Assembly (NCBI RefSeq): GCF_008831285.2
Contig: NC_045150.1
Location: 3,610,001 to 3,674,000, forward strand
Source of the DNA: Nymphaea colorata
Taxonomy: Eukaryota; Streptophyta; Magnoliopsida; Nymphaeales; Nymphaeaceae
Direction of reading: 5' to 3'
Length of the DNA: 64,000 nt
Shown: piece after piece, positions 36,961-48,700 of the stretch
How positions within the stretch are numbered: the first letter of the stretch is position 1
How the letters are laid out: each line of letters starts with the position of its first letter
Made by a program: the position numbers and the translations under genes
The notes under the pieces: generated by a model
Told to the model about the DNA's origin: nothing
What the model saw: the letters and a program-made list of their open reading frames with translations, nothing else
Databases searched by the model: none

Positions 36961-37331
36961 TGGGGTCGGTACTGGACCCTCGTTGCGGCCCCTCCGTTGT
37001 TGCTTCTCGCGAGCGACCCCATGATTCCGGTGTACACGCCGTAATTGTTACCCGAGATCCCAGACGAGGACTCGAACCCTCTCAACATAGGCATGATCAA
37101 AACCGAGAGGGGAGACAGAGACAGAAAAAGGAGAGAAACAAAAGCAGAAAGCAGAAAAGAAAGATCAACAGAGACAGGACGAACGAAGAAGTGGAGATTT
37201 GCCGCCAGTTAACGGGCCGGGCTACTCGGGCCGGATCTTATCAGGTCGGGCCGGCCCGATGCCCAAGTCTAATTCCATTGAGTAACAAGGACAGAGGAGA
37301 AAGACGATGCTATTAGTCCTCTAAAAGAAGA

Positions 37332-37345
37332 GGGATCTGATACCA
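37332..37345 (-). other. Primer binding site of Copia element (tRNA-iMet type)
   Basis: On the element strand TGGTATCAGATCCC directly follows the 5' LTR. It matches the usual TGGTATCAGAGC primer site of plant Copia elements except at one position. Confidence 0.85.
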
Positions 37346-37578
37346 TAAAAGAATAACTCAGGTCAGAAGATATATTTCTCAATGGTTTATAGCTCTATAT
37401 ATATAGTTTACAAATGAGATAATTATGGTAACAACATTAAAGGATATCCTAATATCCATACTAGATTGCAAAAGATTTTCTGTGTTTGTGTATATTTGAT
37501 CACAACCGAAGACTCATAACCATTTGCTATATTTTAGCCATTATCTCTTCTCTTTGACTTCAAGGATTTCCTTTAACA
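37346..37578 (-). repeat. 5' LTR of Copia element
   Basis: Pairs with 31475-31711. It contains a TATATATA stretch near 37395. It is flanked on the outside by target duplication CTTCA. Confidence 0.9.
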
Positions 37579-37583
37579 CTTCA

Positions 37584-38360
37584 GCCTTATTTAAAGGGTT
37601 TTCTTTCACAATAATTTCTGCATGGATTCAATGCCACAACCTTGTTCCTGATTTGTAGTTGCGTGGCAGCGTGTGGTGTCAATCCATTTCTTGATCATGC
37701 GTTACCTTCTTTCCATAATTCATATATGGGGAGTTGTGATCAGTCGTTGGCTTCTATCCGAGCTTAGCTTATCATGCTATATTTTCTTTCCAACCTTCAT
37801 TTATGGTAAGCTGCTATGATTGTGGGCAGGTGTTATCTTCTTTGGGAAGTTGACACAAGATGAGCTGCATGGTGAGTTGTTGTCCCAGTGACCCAACAAC
37901 AAACAGAAATAAAACCTCTCAGCAGCAGTGGCACAACAACAAGTAACAGCAGGACCCTCAACATTGATGACCCACAACAGAACCCCTCAATATTCCATTA
38001 GCAGAACCTCGCAGCAGCACAGTACAGAGATCCATCAACAGAGGCCATTAACTGAAACCATACAACAATTAGGGCGACCGGCAAAACCCCCTGACAACAA
38101 TGGCCCAATAACATGAGCCAACATGGCTGAACCCTGGGATTGGCAACAACCACAACGGAGGAACCCAAACCCATCGAGAAACCCCATTAAAGAGCCCAAC
38201 AAGAAACTGGGACACAGTCCAAACGAAAAACTCCAACAAGAAACCTAAAAGGAACACCTGAAGGGCATATATAGAGGACATAATGGATGCCCACAAAAAC
38301 ACACACACGGAGAGTGAGAAAGTGCTGCCACTGATTTCTCACAATCTCTTTTTCTTTTGT
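37584..38360. other. Spacer with CAA/CAG-rich stretch
   Basis: No gene. Positions 37880-38110 are rich in CAACA and CAGCAG words on the plus strand. This gives long but motif-free open frames on both strands. Confidence 0.4.
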
Positions 38361-38365
38361 GCTTG

Positions 38366-38367
<2 letters not shown>

Positions 38368-38450
<83 letters not shown>
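38368..38450. repeat. (CT)n(TA)n(GA)n compound palindromic microsatellite
   Basis: A CT run (38368-38396), a TA run (38396-38431) and a GA run (38431-38450) in succession. CT and GA arms are reverse complements around the self-complementary TA core, so the whole tract could fold into one hairpin. Confidence 0.95.
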
Positions 38451-38459
38451 CGCAATGGA

Positions 38460-39660
38460 TCTCCAATACAGGTGATTGGCAATCAGATATTTACAATGGA
38501 TCTCAATACAAGTCATTAACAAACATTTATAGTCGATGTTATAACAATAAAATAAACCAGAATAGAGATCAACAACCATTCCTGCTTTGCCAAATCTTAG
38601 ACAGACGCTTGCCATGTATGTGATTTTGATGCTATCAGCCCTTCCGTGTCTGAAGAGACATTTTCATACCCATTATTTGAAGGAGCACAAATAACGAAAG
38701 AGAGATGGTGTCCGTAATTCATATGTTAATTATAATATGGGAGACAGACAACCTTTTTCCTTCCATCCTCCAATATTTAATGGCTTATTTATAGGGTTTG
38801 CTAGCTGTTTATATTTACTTTGTTATTTGGCTGTGTGACAGTACCCTCCATGGTTATCCAAAGGCTATCATCACCTTTTTTTAATATGAAAATGCCATCA
38901 CAATCGTCACCATATACGTCAGAATATTGGTTTGAGGTGCTTTAGCAAGTGAATGGGAAAACAGGAATGAGTTGGCGTTTCCTATTATATAGTTTAATTT
39001 ATTGTTGTAATTAATGCTAACTTGTCGTCAAATAAACTACTGGGTGTAATGCTGATCCATTGTAGGCATCTCATGTGCGCTTTCTATATTTTTTCAATTG
39101 AAAAAGGAAAAACAACGTGTTTCCCTCCCTCCTCCAGAATTCATGGTTTCCTTTCCTTTTAAACCAATCAGCCCTTTTGAGATGTATCAGGGCCAACCGT
39201 TAAGCAGGGTCATGGTTGCCGAAGGGACCAATTGGCACGGTTCGAATTAAAAAAGTTCTTTTAATTCTTTTCTTTTTTTTTAACTTCTCCTTTTATCTTG
39301 ACAAAAAGTTTCTTTTTCTTATTTAAATGGAATATTTTCATCATTAATCATATTAATGCATGAAATTTTGTGCACCAGCACAACGTGCATAACTAGATTC
39401 GGTCAAACTAGCCATGAGTATGCAGGGATGACTCAAAAATTATATAAAAATGTTCATACCAAAGGTGGGTACATGCCTCGAGTGTCTTTCAGCCAAGAAA
39501 AATCCCGGCTCTGCCGTTGCATGCATAGCTCTCGCTCTGGCTGCTAAAAGGCAGATGGCTTTTCTCGGCAGATCAATTCAAAAACCCTTTAAACCTGCTT
39601 CTCTCGTTGCAACTAATTAGGAGAGATGCAATAATGTGGTGCAGTCTTATGAATCCTAAA
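38460..39660. other. Spacer, decayed
   Basis: AT-rich, with only short ORFs (for example 39356-39547) that carry no motif. Sequence at about 39060-39150 loosely resembles 42330-42420 upstream of the host gene. Confidence 0.35.
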
Positions 39661-39664
39661 CTAT

Positions 39665-39850
39665 CTTTTCACAAGGAAATCTCTAGCTAGAGCTTGGTTT
39701 GAGTTATTTAATTGTTTTTTCGAACCAATGACCCATGCATTAATCAAACAGGTGACTTTGCTGCTATAGCACGAATTACCCCACCCAAGCGTCAGGATTC
39801 TGGAGTTCCAATCATTTTATGTGTCATGGGAACATCACCATTGAGTGTGC
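39665..39850. repeat. Dispersed repeat or duplicated segment, copy 1
   Basis: The stretch beginning AGCTTGGTTTGAGTTATTTA and continuing through AAACAGGTGA, TATAGCACGAA and TTTTATGTGTCATGGGAACAT aligns with 61630-61800, which has the same order of words and scattered substitutions. Class unknown. Confidence 0.6.
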
Positions 39851-40339
39851 CTTTTTCGAACTAATTAGAGGCGAGCGTAATGTATCTTTCTAGGCTATCT
39901 TTATGATCAAGCAGCGTTATGAACTTCAAAATGACAAGAATTTAATCAAAGGGGATATACAATTTTATGAATCTAAATGGCCTCCTTTAGATTAGTGAGA
40001 CCCTAGGCACTCTCAACGTCAATCTACCCTTACTGATCATCCATGATCAACACATGAATGAATTTCATAACAGTTTGCAACCCTAAAATTGCCTGATTGG
40101 ATCCTCCTCTTCCAATTCACATCCATCAAAACCAACTCCTATCTTGGAACCCGACCACCCCATTCTTGTCATAGTCAGTAACATCCTAGTTGACTCAAGG
40201 ACCATGAATAACGCTTTATGATGTTGTGTGCTTTCAAGTCCCAGGCACTGTTTGATAGTGTTATACCATGTGGCATCCTATATTAAAGGCAGTTTTTCCT
40301 TGATCCATTAGACTTTTCCTGCTAATATATTTTAAAATC

Positions 40340-40985
40340 ATGAACAACTCAATTCCACCAGTCTATGGAAGCTGTAGCTGGGCAAAATGCTATAGAAGCC
40401 GAAGTTTGGGTACTTGAAGGAAAACAACTTACAGATCCTCACTAAACTATCACTTAGAAAATAACCAATTAGTTGTAATGTGTGCCTAAAACCAAGTTTA
40501 ATGACATGAGTCCATATATAGAAAATTATGAAGTACGGTTGATTGCTAATGGATATACCCAAACAAAAGGAGTGGATTGAAATGTTACCTTCAAAATGAA
40601 TGGCACCCTTTTTTCAAGTAATTGTAACAGTGCCTCCATGGCGATCCTCAAAGACTAGTAATCTTGTTTCTCTCAAGAAGGGTAAGATGTACTGTGCGGC
40701 CCAAATTAATAAGTCAATTTGTGACCTGAAGCAATAGCCAATCTATTAAATTTCTAAACTTCCTTAGCTTATAGAAAAATTGATGTTCACGCAATCCAAA
40801 GTTTATTTTCTCTTTTCAAAATTAATGACATTGGAAAGTTTTTTTGTAATTGTCTAGGTAAATGACATGATTGGGTGATGATTATGAGAGAATAGCATCT
40901 TTGAAGCAACTTATCAATGGATGTTTTGGCAAATAAAAGACTCCGAAAGTTGAACTACTTCTTAGGCATTTGGTTAACAAGATCC
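40340..40985 (+). pseudogene. Copia reverse-transcriptase remnant
   Basis: Plus-strand fragments in several frames read EAEVWVLEGK, then VRLIANGYTQTKGVD (about 40530-40580), and near the end VND followed by SLKQLINGCFG and LNYFLGIW (about 40850-40975). These are the start, fingers and palm/thumb parts of a Copia RT. The catalytic YVDD has become stop-VND, and many stops are present. No gag, integrase or LTR is seen alongside. Confidence 0.7.
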
Positions 40986-41284
40986 AAGCCATGGCCCACC
41001 CTCAATTTTTGGAAAAAACAAAAATTTTAAAAGTTATAATTTTAAAAAGTTTTCGTTTGGCCCCCATAAGATTTCAAATAATGCACTTTGACCCATGTAA
41101 TCAAAGTTTTGAGAAATATAAATCGTCTCCTCGTCATCTCCCTACAATATATTTTCTAACTCCACCTTTGACTACACTATTGGCCGTCCAGCAGAGTTCC
41201 CTATGAAACCATTTATGAAGCTTGATAACTAGAGTTATGAGGCTCTTAAGTCTTAAAGATCCCACATGCACACTATTGTCAAAT

Positions 41285-41490
41285 TATTGGTAAACTCCAG
41301 GGATGGAGACAGATGGCGGCAGGGGCCTTGGCCCATCTTCAAAATTTCAGAAAAAAAAAATTGCATACCTTTTTTAAAAAATTTCTATTATCCCAATGTA
41401 AAAAATTTGAAAAATTATATTTTGACCTCTGTTAAAATTTTGAAACTATAGTTTCAAAAAAATTTCTGATTTTGCCCCTGCCAAATGCAT
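41285..41490. repeat. Degenerate repeat with GGGGC-type ends
   Basis: GGATGGAGACAGATGGCGGCAGGGGCC on the left, AAATTTCTGATTTTGCCCCTGCC on the right, AT-rich between. This layout is common in decayed plant transposon relics. Exact ends and class are not determinable. Confidence 0.35.
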
Positions 41491-41796
41491 GGCTATTACG
41501 AACCAAATATCATCTACGCTCTGGACGACATTCTTCACCAATTTATGTGCCCATATGAGACGGCATTCTGATACTGTTCGGTGGTAAGCTACAGCTCCTT
41601 TTCTACATGGAACACAATGCAACAGTCTAACATGCATTTTAAAGTCTTCAACATCCTGAATTTGTACTGTGATAATCGAATGGTTGTCCTTATTACTCAT
41701 GTCAAAATCAAATCAGTTTTTCATTATAAGCGAACTACACAAGTTGAAATTAGCCATTACATTTTAAAAAACTGAAGTGACTTCAAATATGATGTA

Positions 41797-42024
41797 CACA
41801 GAGCGGCAGAGCCATGTGGGCAATAGGCCACACCAGCCCATAGAATTTACTTCTTCGATTTCTCATTTTTCACATCGTAGTGCTCCTTAAAGTTTAAACT
41901 TTTTTTTAACATCTTAGTGCTCCTTAAAGTTTAAGCTTTTTTTTAACATCTAAGTACCCCTTAAAGTTTAAAATTTAATTTAAGGTACCAGCGTCTTTTA
42001 CTTAAATTTCTGGCTTCGCTTTGA
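41797..42024. repeat. Degenerate repeat with internal 46-bp tandem units
   Basis: It begins GCGGCAGAGCCATGTGGGC and ends AAATTTCTGGCTTCGCTTTG. Inside, three imperfect units built on 'ctccttaaagtttaaac' lie at 41880-41975. The GGCAGAGCCA word recurs in the intron-1 insertion of the host gene. Confidence 0.45.
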
Positions 42025-42029
42025 TCTTT

Positions 42030-42750
42030 TTCACAATTAGTAGCAAGTCCGCAAATTTAGCTCCTGGATTACAAGATTTGAACCGACATTGATCCACCGA
42101 CCTAATCACCGGGGTTCCCTAGCCGCCTTCCATCACTTCACTTGCCTACGATAACATCCTGAAAAAGGATGTCATATTCATTCTTTTCACTTCATCTTCA
42201 TCACGTGAACAGGAAAATATATATGAACGTGGTGGCCATTCCTTCTGGGGCCTATGTTATTTTTGTTATCGCCTTTCAGGGAGTAACTGTATTGGTTATT
42301 AGAAGTGTGCGGATTCGCTGTAAATATCTCATGTGCATTCTTTCTAGATTCTTTAATCAGTAGCAGAAGGAAAAAAACATCTCGCTTCCTTCTATCTTCC
42401 AATTTTCATCGTTTCCATTCTCTCGAAACCATTGTCACAACTGTCGAGAACAAGCAAGAAGAAGCCGACATGAAATTCTTTTCCTATTGCCCAATTAATT
42501 TAAGCTTTTTTTGGGTAAAAGGACAATAGAAAACTAGCGAGAATCGATTGGCTGCATGGTTTTGTGCGAATACTGTAAATTACTTTATATTGGTAGCGTC
42601 AGACCAGTTAATCTGATCAGGATTGCTTGTGCCCAACGCGATAATGGCGGCAAACGCCCTGATTCCCTCCCTTTAAAACGGAACGGGGGGCCTCCCCTAG
42701 TAACTGAAGTTACTGATCTGTGAGTGAGAGAGAGAAAGAGGGGAAGAACA
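42030..42750 (+). promoter_or_regulatory. Upstream region and 5' UTR of the 3beta-HSD/decarboxylase gene
   Basis: A CCAAT-like ATTGGCT is at 42548 and a TATA-like TTTAAAA at 42672-42678, about 75 bp before the ATG. A GA-rich leader (42721-42740) follows. The transcription start, probably near 42700, is inferred from spacing only. Confidence 0.35.
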
Positions 42751-45700
42751 ATGGCGGTGGATGATGGGTCGGAGATGAGGAGGGTGTGCGTGGTGACGGG
42801 GGGGAGAGGCTTCGTCGCTCGGCACGTCGTATCAATGCTTCTGAAGCAACAGACCCCGGAGTGGGTCGTACGGATCGCCGACCTCCGCCCGACCATCGTG
42901 CTCGAACCCGACGAGGAGTCCGGCGTCCTCGGCGACGCCCTTCGGTCCGGCCGCGCTCTCTACCTCCCCATCGACATTCTTGACAGGGCCCAGGTCGTCC
43001 GTGGTAAGAACTCTTCTCTCTCTTACTTGGTCTATGCCTTTATCGTCCAACTAGAGTGAGACACACAAAAAGAAATGACATGACGCACTAGGTTGTCATT
43101 TGAAACTTCAAAAATGATATTATCTATAGAAATGAAGAGGTCTCAGTGAAACGCATCCCTTCCTCCATTTTGTATGATGTTTGGTTAATTTTCCGTAACC
43201 TATGAAGAAATAATGGTAAACTCAACCTCATACAAGTATTAAGAGCTGATTTGTAGATGTAATCTTTTTCAAGTTCAACTTTTTGTTGGGCTTACGTTAA
43301 ATGTTATTTTCCTTTTTCTCTCTCTCTTTTCCCCTGTGTATGCTGGAGTGTACATAGCTTTGCTAGCATGCAAATTAAGAGGATGTCCCAAGTCAGAAAC
43401 AGAGTTTGGATTGGACCAGACCACATACTTGAACTTATAAACTTGAATCCAGATCCGTCAAATAAGATACCATAGCTCTTAGCAGGCCAAGTCGGCACTG
43501 GTTCTTAGATCCGTAGTTTTTCAATGTAAAATGTACTTGAAAACAGCATATTTGAAGTTCCAACAGTGGATCTCTCCCAACACAGATCTCAATCAACCTC
43601 AGATCTTAAATCTGTATCAAGCATGGCTTAAAGAAATGCTTACAAAGAGGGAGCCTAAGTAGTGGCAGAGCTATGTCACCATGGTACATCCATATGACCC
43701 GCGTACCGGTATCGGTACACCAGTATGCCAAAACGGGTACGTGGTGGTATCTTTGGATTTGATTTCAGGTCAGAATCAGATCCAAACTATATTAAAATGT
43801 TAAAATGTAACCCACAATGCTTTTCTCCCTCTCGATCTTCTGGTGTCTTCCGCAGTTGCTTGGGCAGTTGGCAATGGACCTCCGGCGAGAGCTTGGGCAG
43901 CCATTGGCGATGGACGGCAGCTGGCGACGAGAGGTGCTGGAGCAGAGGAAGATAGAGAGAGGCGCAAGAGCAAAGCGAGAAAGTTGTAAGAGTAGAGCGA
44001 GAGAGAGAGTTTGAGAACGGGTAGAGAGAAAAACTGACAGAGAGAGGGAGAGAAAGAGTGTGATAGATTGGAAAGCAGAGAGGGATATTGTAGTTTGTAC
44101 TGGAAAAAATGGCAGTCACCGGAATACTCAACCCAAAAAAGGGGAAGAACGGGTACATTAGAAAACAAAAAGGAAAAAAAAAAAAAAAGAACAGAATGTA
44201 CTCGAGAAGTCAATTTTTTGGTTGAAGCTGGTGTAGTTGCCAGAGACACTACTCTTGCCGGAATAGACGACGAAATCATAGAGCGTTTAACCCTCGTCCG
44301 TCTTCGTTAAATGGTTTTTTTTTTTTTCTTTTTGGTTTGAGAACATAAAAACCCATTCTCGAGGGAGGAGGGTTTCCTTTTCTAACACACCATAAAAGAA
44401 AAAGTTAACATAACTCGTCTGAGTTTTCTTTGACTCATGACTTGTTTTGTAAAGTTTACCATATGTTTTTATTTATTTTATTAAATTATTTTTTTAATAT
44501 TTTAATGTGTTGTCAACATATTATGGTTAACAAATGATGAATGATGAATATTGATTATATGAGTGATGATTTTTTTTACATGGAACACATTGTTCTTGTT
44601 TTTTTATATTTTTAAATTAAAAATATATAATTATCACGGTATTGCATACCAAAATTGATGAAAACGCCGTACCCAAACCCGCTTTCCCGTACCGGTACCC
44701 CTACCTATGTGGCATAGTGGTAGAGCCATAAATTTGTAGCTAATGAGTATTATTTTAAAAGCTATCATTATTTAAAGGGTCGTTTTTTAGTAAGAACACT
44801 CTACGAGTGTCCAACTAATCTGCCTCCAAATATTGGAGCGGACACTAATCTGCCTCAAATATACATAAAACTACACTAATATTTGGGGCATATTCATTGG
44901 ACATTCATTCATAGTGCTTGCAGACAGACAACTGTAAGCCAAGCATGTAAATATAAATAAAATATTTATGGCTCTGCTACTGGGCTTAGGGGGGCTGGAA
45001 GGAAGGAAATTAATCTGTGAAGACTTTCAATTTTTTTAAGGTTTCAATTTGTTTATAACGGTATCTTTCCTTTTCTGTTTATGTGAAGCTTTCAAGGGAG
45101 CGAATACCGTTTTTCACATGGCTGCTTCAAGTTCAAGTATTAATAACTATAAGCTTCACTCTTCTGTGAATGTTCAAGGTAAAATTGAAATTGAGTAGAC
45201 TTTTTCCTCATTATGCTGAAAGTTCAATGTACATATTAAGCAAGTAATATTGTCTTGTAGGAACCAAAAATGTTATAGATGCTTGTGTTGCGTGTGAGGT
45301 GAAGAAACTTATTTACACCAGCTCCTCAACTGTTGTGCTTGATGGTACCCATGGGATTATTGATGGCGACGAGTCATTAACATACCCAAAAAAGGTAAAG
45401 TTCTACCAAAAAACGAAAACTTCAACACATATTATATAATATTAATTGTGCCTCAAAAGGCAAACAAAAGATCAAACACGCTAACATGTCTATGATTACT
45501 GATTTAGTGCAAAACATATTTCAGCTCAAGCTATTTTTGTGAAATGTCTTAATTTCTCTCCTCCTGAAGTTTTAGTATTAATTTTAGGAGGCATTCACTC
45601 TTTGTGATTAAAGTAACATGTTTGGAACTCAAAATTAATTGACTTAGCATGTATACGTTGCATACCAAATAAAACTTTTAAGATTAGATTGCATAAAAGT

Positions 45701-48700
45701 ATGTCTAGTGTTGATCTATTTGTGTAAGGAGTCTCCTTTTTATCCTTAACCTAAGTAGTCTGCGCTATAGACCTTCACACACCCACATAATTGAATTAGT
45801 CAAACTAAAACCCAAGTTAACCTCTACTGGTAGCAATGATACACTATTCTATACACCATATTCAAAGGATGGTCAGTTTCAGTTTTGCAACTGCCATGGC
45901 TGACTTGCAGATAACATTACTGGATTTTGTTAACCGCGCTTCATGATTCTTTATGAATTCCTATTTTTTTTCCCTTTGTTAAATAATGTCAATGTGTTTT
46001 TTTTTTTGTAGTACATTGACCCTTATGCAGCAACCAAAGCTCAGGCAGAATCATTGGTTTTACAAGCGAATGGAAGAGGGGGGCTTTTAACATGTTCCAT
46101 ACGTCCAAGTTGCATCTTTGGCCCCGGTGATAAACTTTTCTTGCCTGTAACTGCTGCTGTTGCGAGGGCTACCAATGCTAAGGCATGCACATTATATATA
46201 TTATACAATTAGTTTCTTCTAATTTGAATGCACTTTCTGTCTTCATTTCCTTTCTTTTTTGTAAATGACATGTTCATGTCTATGCATAATGTTTACACGA
46301 GTTGGATACGTGACAAGAATTTGAAAAGCTCTAGAAAAAACACACGTACGAGTATATTTGTTTGTGCACAAATACACATGAAATGAGATGGTGTTAAAAT
46401 AATTATTCTCTTTTATTCCAAGCTTCAAATATCGCCAGAAACTAGACTGGTTATTCAAATTAAATCTAAATCGGCCAATTTATGGCTGAAATGTGCTTAT
46501 GAGAATGATGACAGACCCATTAAATTTACATAATCTGTTTAAATAATTAGATTGAGCAAAGTCATGGCCAAAAATGCTTCACATTTATATATTCTGCATA
46601 TATTGATGTTTAGTTAAAATTGAATCTGCAAACCTTCCAGGACAATCACTTGACAATAATTTTATGAAACCTTTCAGTAATTTAAAATCATGCTATGTAC
46701 CTTCAGCGGCAATCAATTGGAGAACTGGTTTTTAAAATTTTGTGGGTGCGGCCGGTGTGCTATTAGGCAAGATGGCAGCATTTTAATTCCTTGTATACCA
46801 TTGCTTCAATCCACACAATTTTCTATTTTTCTTACCAAGCCTCCCTTCTCTTTGTTTGATTCTGGTCTGGACTATTAATGGCATTCCAATATGCTTATTG
46901 GAAACAAGTGTTTTACATGGTCATATAATTCTCATTAGTGCTAACTCAAGAAATTGAACTGAAATGGTAAAATAAATCTTTGGATCACGAACTTTTAGTA
47001 GAATTTCATGTTTCTAAATTAAGTGTTCTAATATTAAGATAAGAAAATGTAATATGTGATTTTTCTCTTTGTATTGGTTAATTTTTTTTTAAAAAAAGTA
47101 GTCTTTCGTTAAAGTTTCTATGGTATAGAAAATGCTAAAAAATTAGAACATATCATTCCAAAGTTGATGAATCTTACTAACACCAAGAAAATTGAAAACT
47201 ATAACTGTTTCAATCTATATGAAGTTTATAAATTTTATGTTCTCCTGTTGAATCACAATGGCTGACTTCCATCTTTTCTTCATCTCTTGGTAGTATTCAT
47301 ATAAACATATGTTATCTCCACCCTGAAACATAACCTAAAATGCTAAAACGGTGTCTTTGTTCTTTATGCTGACCTTGAATGTGCCAATGAGAGCTAATCC
47401 AAATGATTAGATAATTAGTGATTAATCATTTTTAGTTCTTATTTTACTATGTCATACGCTTTCTTGTTGCCCTAGTTTGCTTAGTAAGGTTATAGTTTAA
47501 TTTCTATTCATTTTGCAGTTCATAATTGGAGATGGAAAGAACATATTTGATTTTGTTTATGTTGAAAATGTGGCACATGCTCATATATGTGCTGAGAAGG
47601 CATTGGGGTTGGGTACAACTATTGAAAAACAAGCTGCAGGAAAGGTGCTCCTCTAGCTCTTATATTTTTCCCATTTGTTGAGCAATAGATGCAATGAAGG
47701 AGACGTTTTGCTAACTTTTAGAGTACTTTCTCCTTCCTTATGCATCTAATCATTTGCTTTTCTTTTTCTAGGCATTTTTCGTGACGAACATGGAACCAAT
47801 GGTGTTTTGGGAGTTTATCTCACTAATTTTTGAAGCATTGGGTTATAAAAGGTGCTCAACTCTTTGACTGCCAAAATATGTTTGTATCATGGCTACTATG
47901 CATTGTCATTGACTTGTGAATAGTGTTTGTCATCCTATTATGTTGTTTACAAGAGAGAAAAAAAAAAGATAAAGATAGGGCTGCAAACATATAGGATTTG
48001 GATAGCAACATGTTTCATAGCGTTAAAGTTGACATAACCTCAAACCAACCAGGTCACTGGACTATAAATTATAATATTGGAGTACATGTAGCTAGTCCTA
48101 AGCTTCTAAGTGGTTCCAATCTACCATGTTTACTTGACTATAAAATAACATAGACAACTTCAATGTTTTGCCATATTTTGAAGGACCTTTACTTGGTAAC
48201 AATTTTTATAGTTTTGCAAGGTCTTACTTCATTCAAATTTTTAGACTACAGAAAGCAATTATAAGTATTGGTTCTTAAATCGATCCCAATACAAGCCAAA
48301 CACACTTGCCTCTTGCCCTCAAGGTTTATGATAGTGCAGGGCTTTCTTTGGGAGTTGATGCACGTGTCAATCAAATGAGGAACTAAATTTTTGTTAATCG
48401 TTAGTCTAATCATCCTTTCGGGTCCAAAAATGGTTTATATGTTATGATAAAAATATGATAAAGACTAAATTTTCTAGTAATTGTACATATCTAAACATGA
48501 AGATTATCAATATATAATTAATTATCGAATGTATCCTCCATTTTCTCAGGACTTTTATGAACTTATAATAATCTCATCATGTTTTTTCCATGACTTGCAG
48601 GCCTAAATATCGTATTTTCACATCTTTTATAATGCCAATTGCACATATTGTGGAATGGACATATAAATTACTAGCTCCATGTGGACTGGACGTACCTCCA

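Larger units (their letters stand above)
35892..37271. mobile_element. Pack-hAT-like element carrying an ATXR5/6 gene fragment
   Basis: An 8-bp target duplication ATTCCATT (35884-35891 and 37272-37279) flanks a 1,380-bp unit. Its ends are inverted and GC-rich: TAGGCCTGGGCGTCGGGCCG on the left, and TAGACTTGGGCATCGGGCCG on the right in reverse complement. Subterminal GGGCCGGCCC words repeat. The 8-bp duplication and TAGG-type ends are typical of the hAT superfamily. No transposase is present. The interior contains a 57-bp tandem duplication (36061-36172) and three exons with introns of a host gene (36374-36960). It inserted at the start of the Copia gag, and the duplication on that strand includes an ATG. 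Confidence 0.88.
31475..37578 (-). mobile_element. Copia LTR retrotransposon with both LTRs, defective
   Basis: Short LTRs (237 and 233 bp) flank minus-strand gag-pol. The 5-bp direct repeat CTTCA lies on both sides (31470-31474 and 37579-37583), so this is a real insertion. The LTR begins TGTTAA and ends in TTTA on the element strand. The primer binding site abuts the 5' LTR without a spacer. A 1.38-kb hAT-like element (35892-37271) interrupts the segment at the start of gag. Without it the element is about 4.7 kb, a normal Copia length. Confidence 0.93.

Noticed and set aside
37050-37085. GGTTCGAGTCC on the minus strand, like a tRNA B box / T arm
   Set aside because: The flanking bases do not pair into a T stem, and no cloverleaf or A box can be placed upstream at the right distance.
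43787-44279. Minus-strand frames of 123 and 159 codons in intron 1 of the host gene
   Set aside because: They lie in a GA-rich part of a transposon insertion and read as Ser/Leu-rich low complexity, with no family match.
43301-48590. Short open frames in introns of the 3beta-HSD/decarboxylase gene (for example 46690-46878)
   Set aside because: No motifs, and exon phases join correctly without them.
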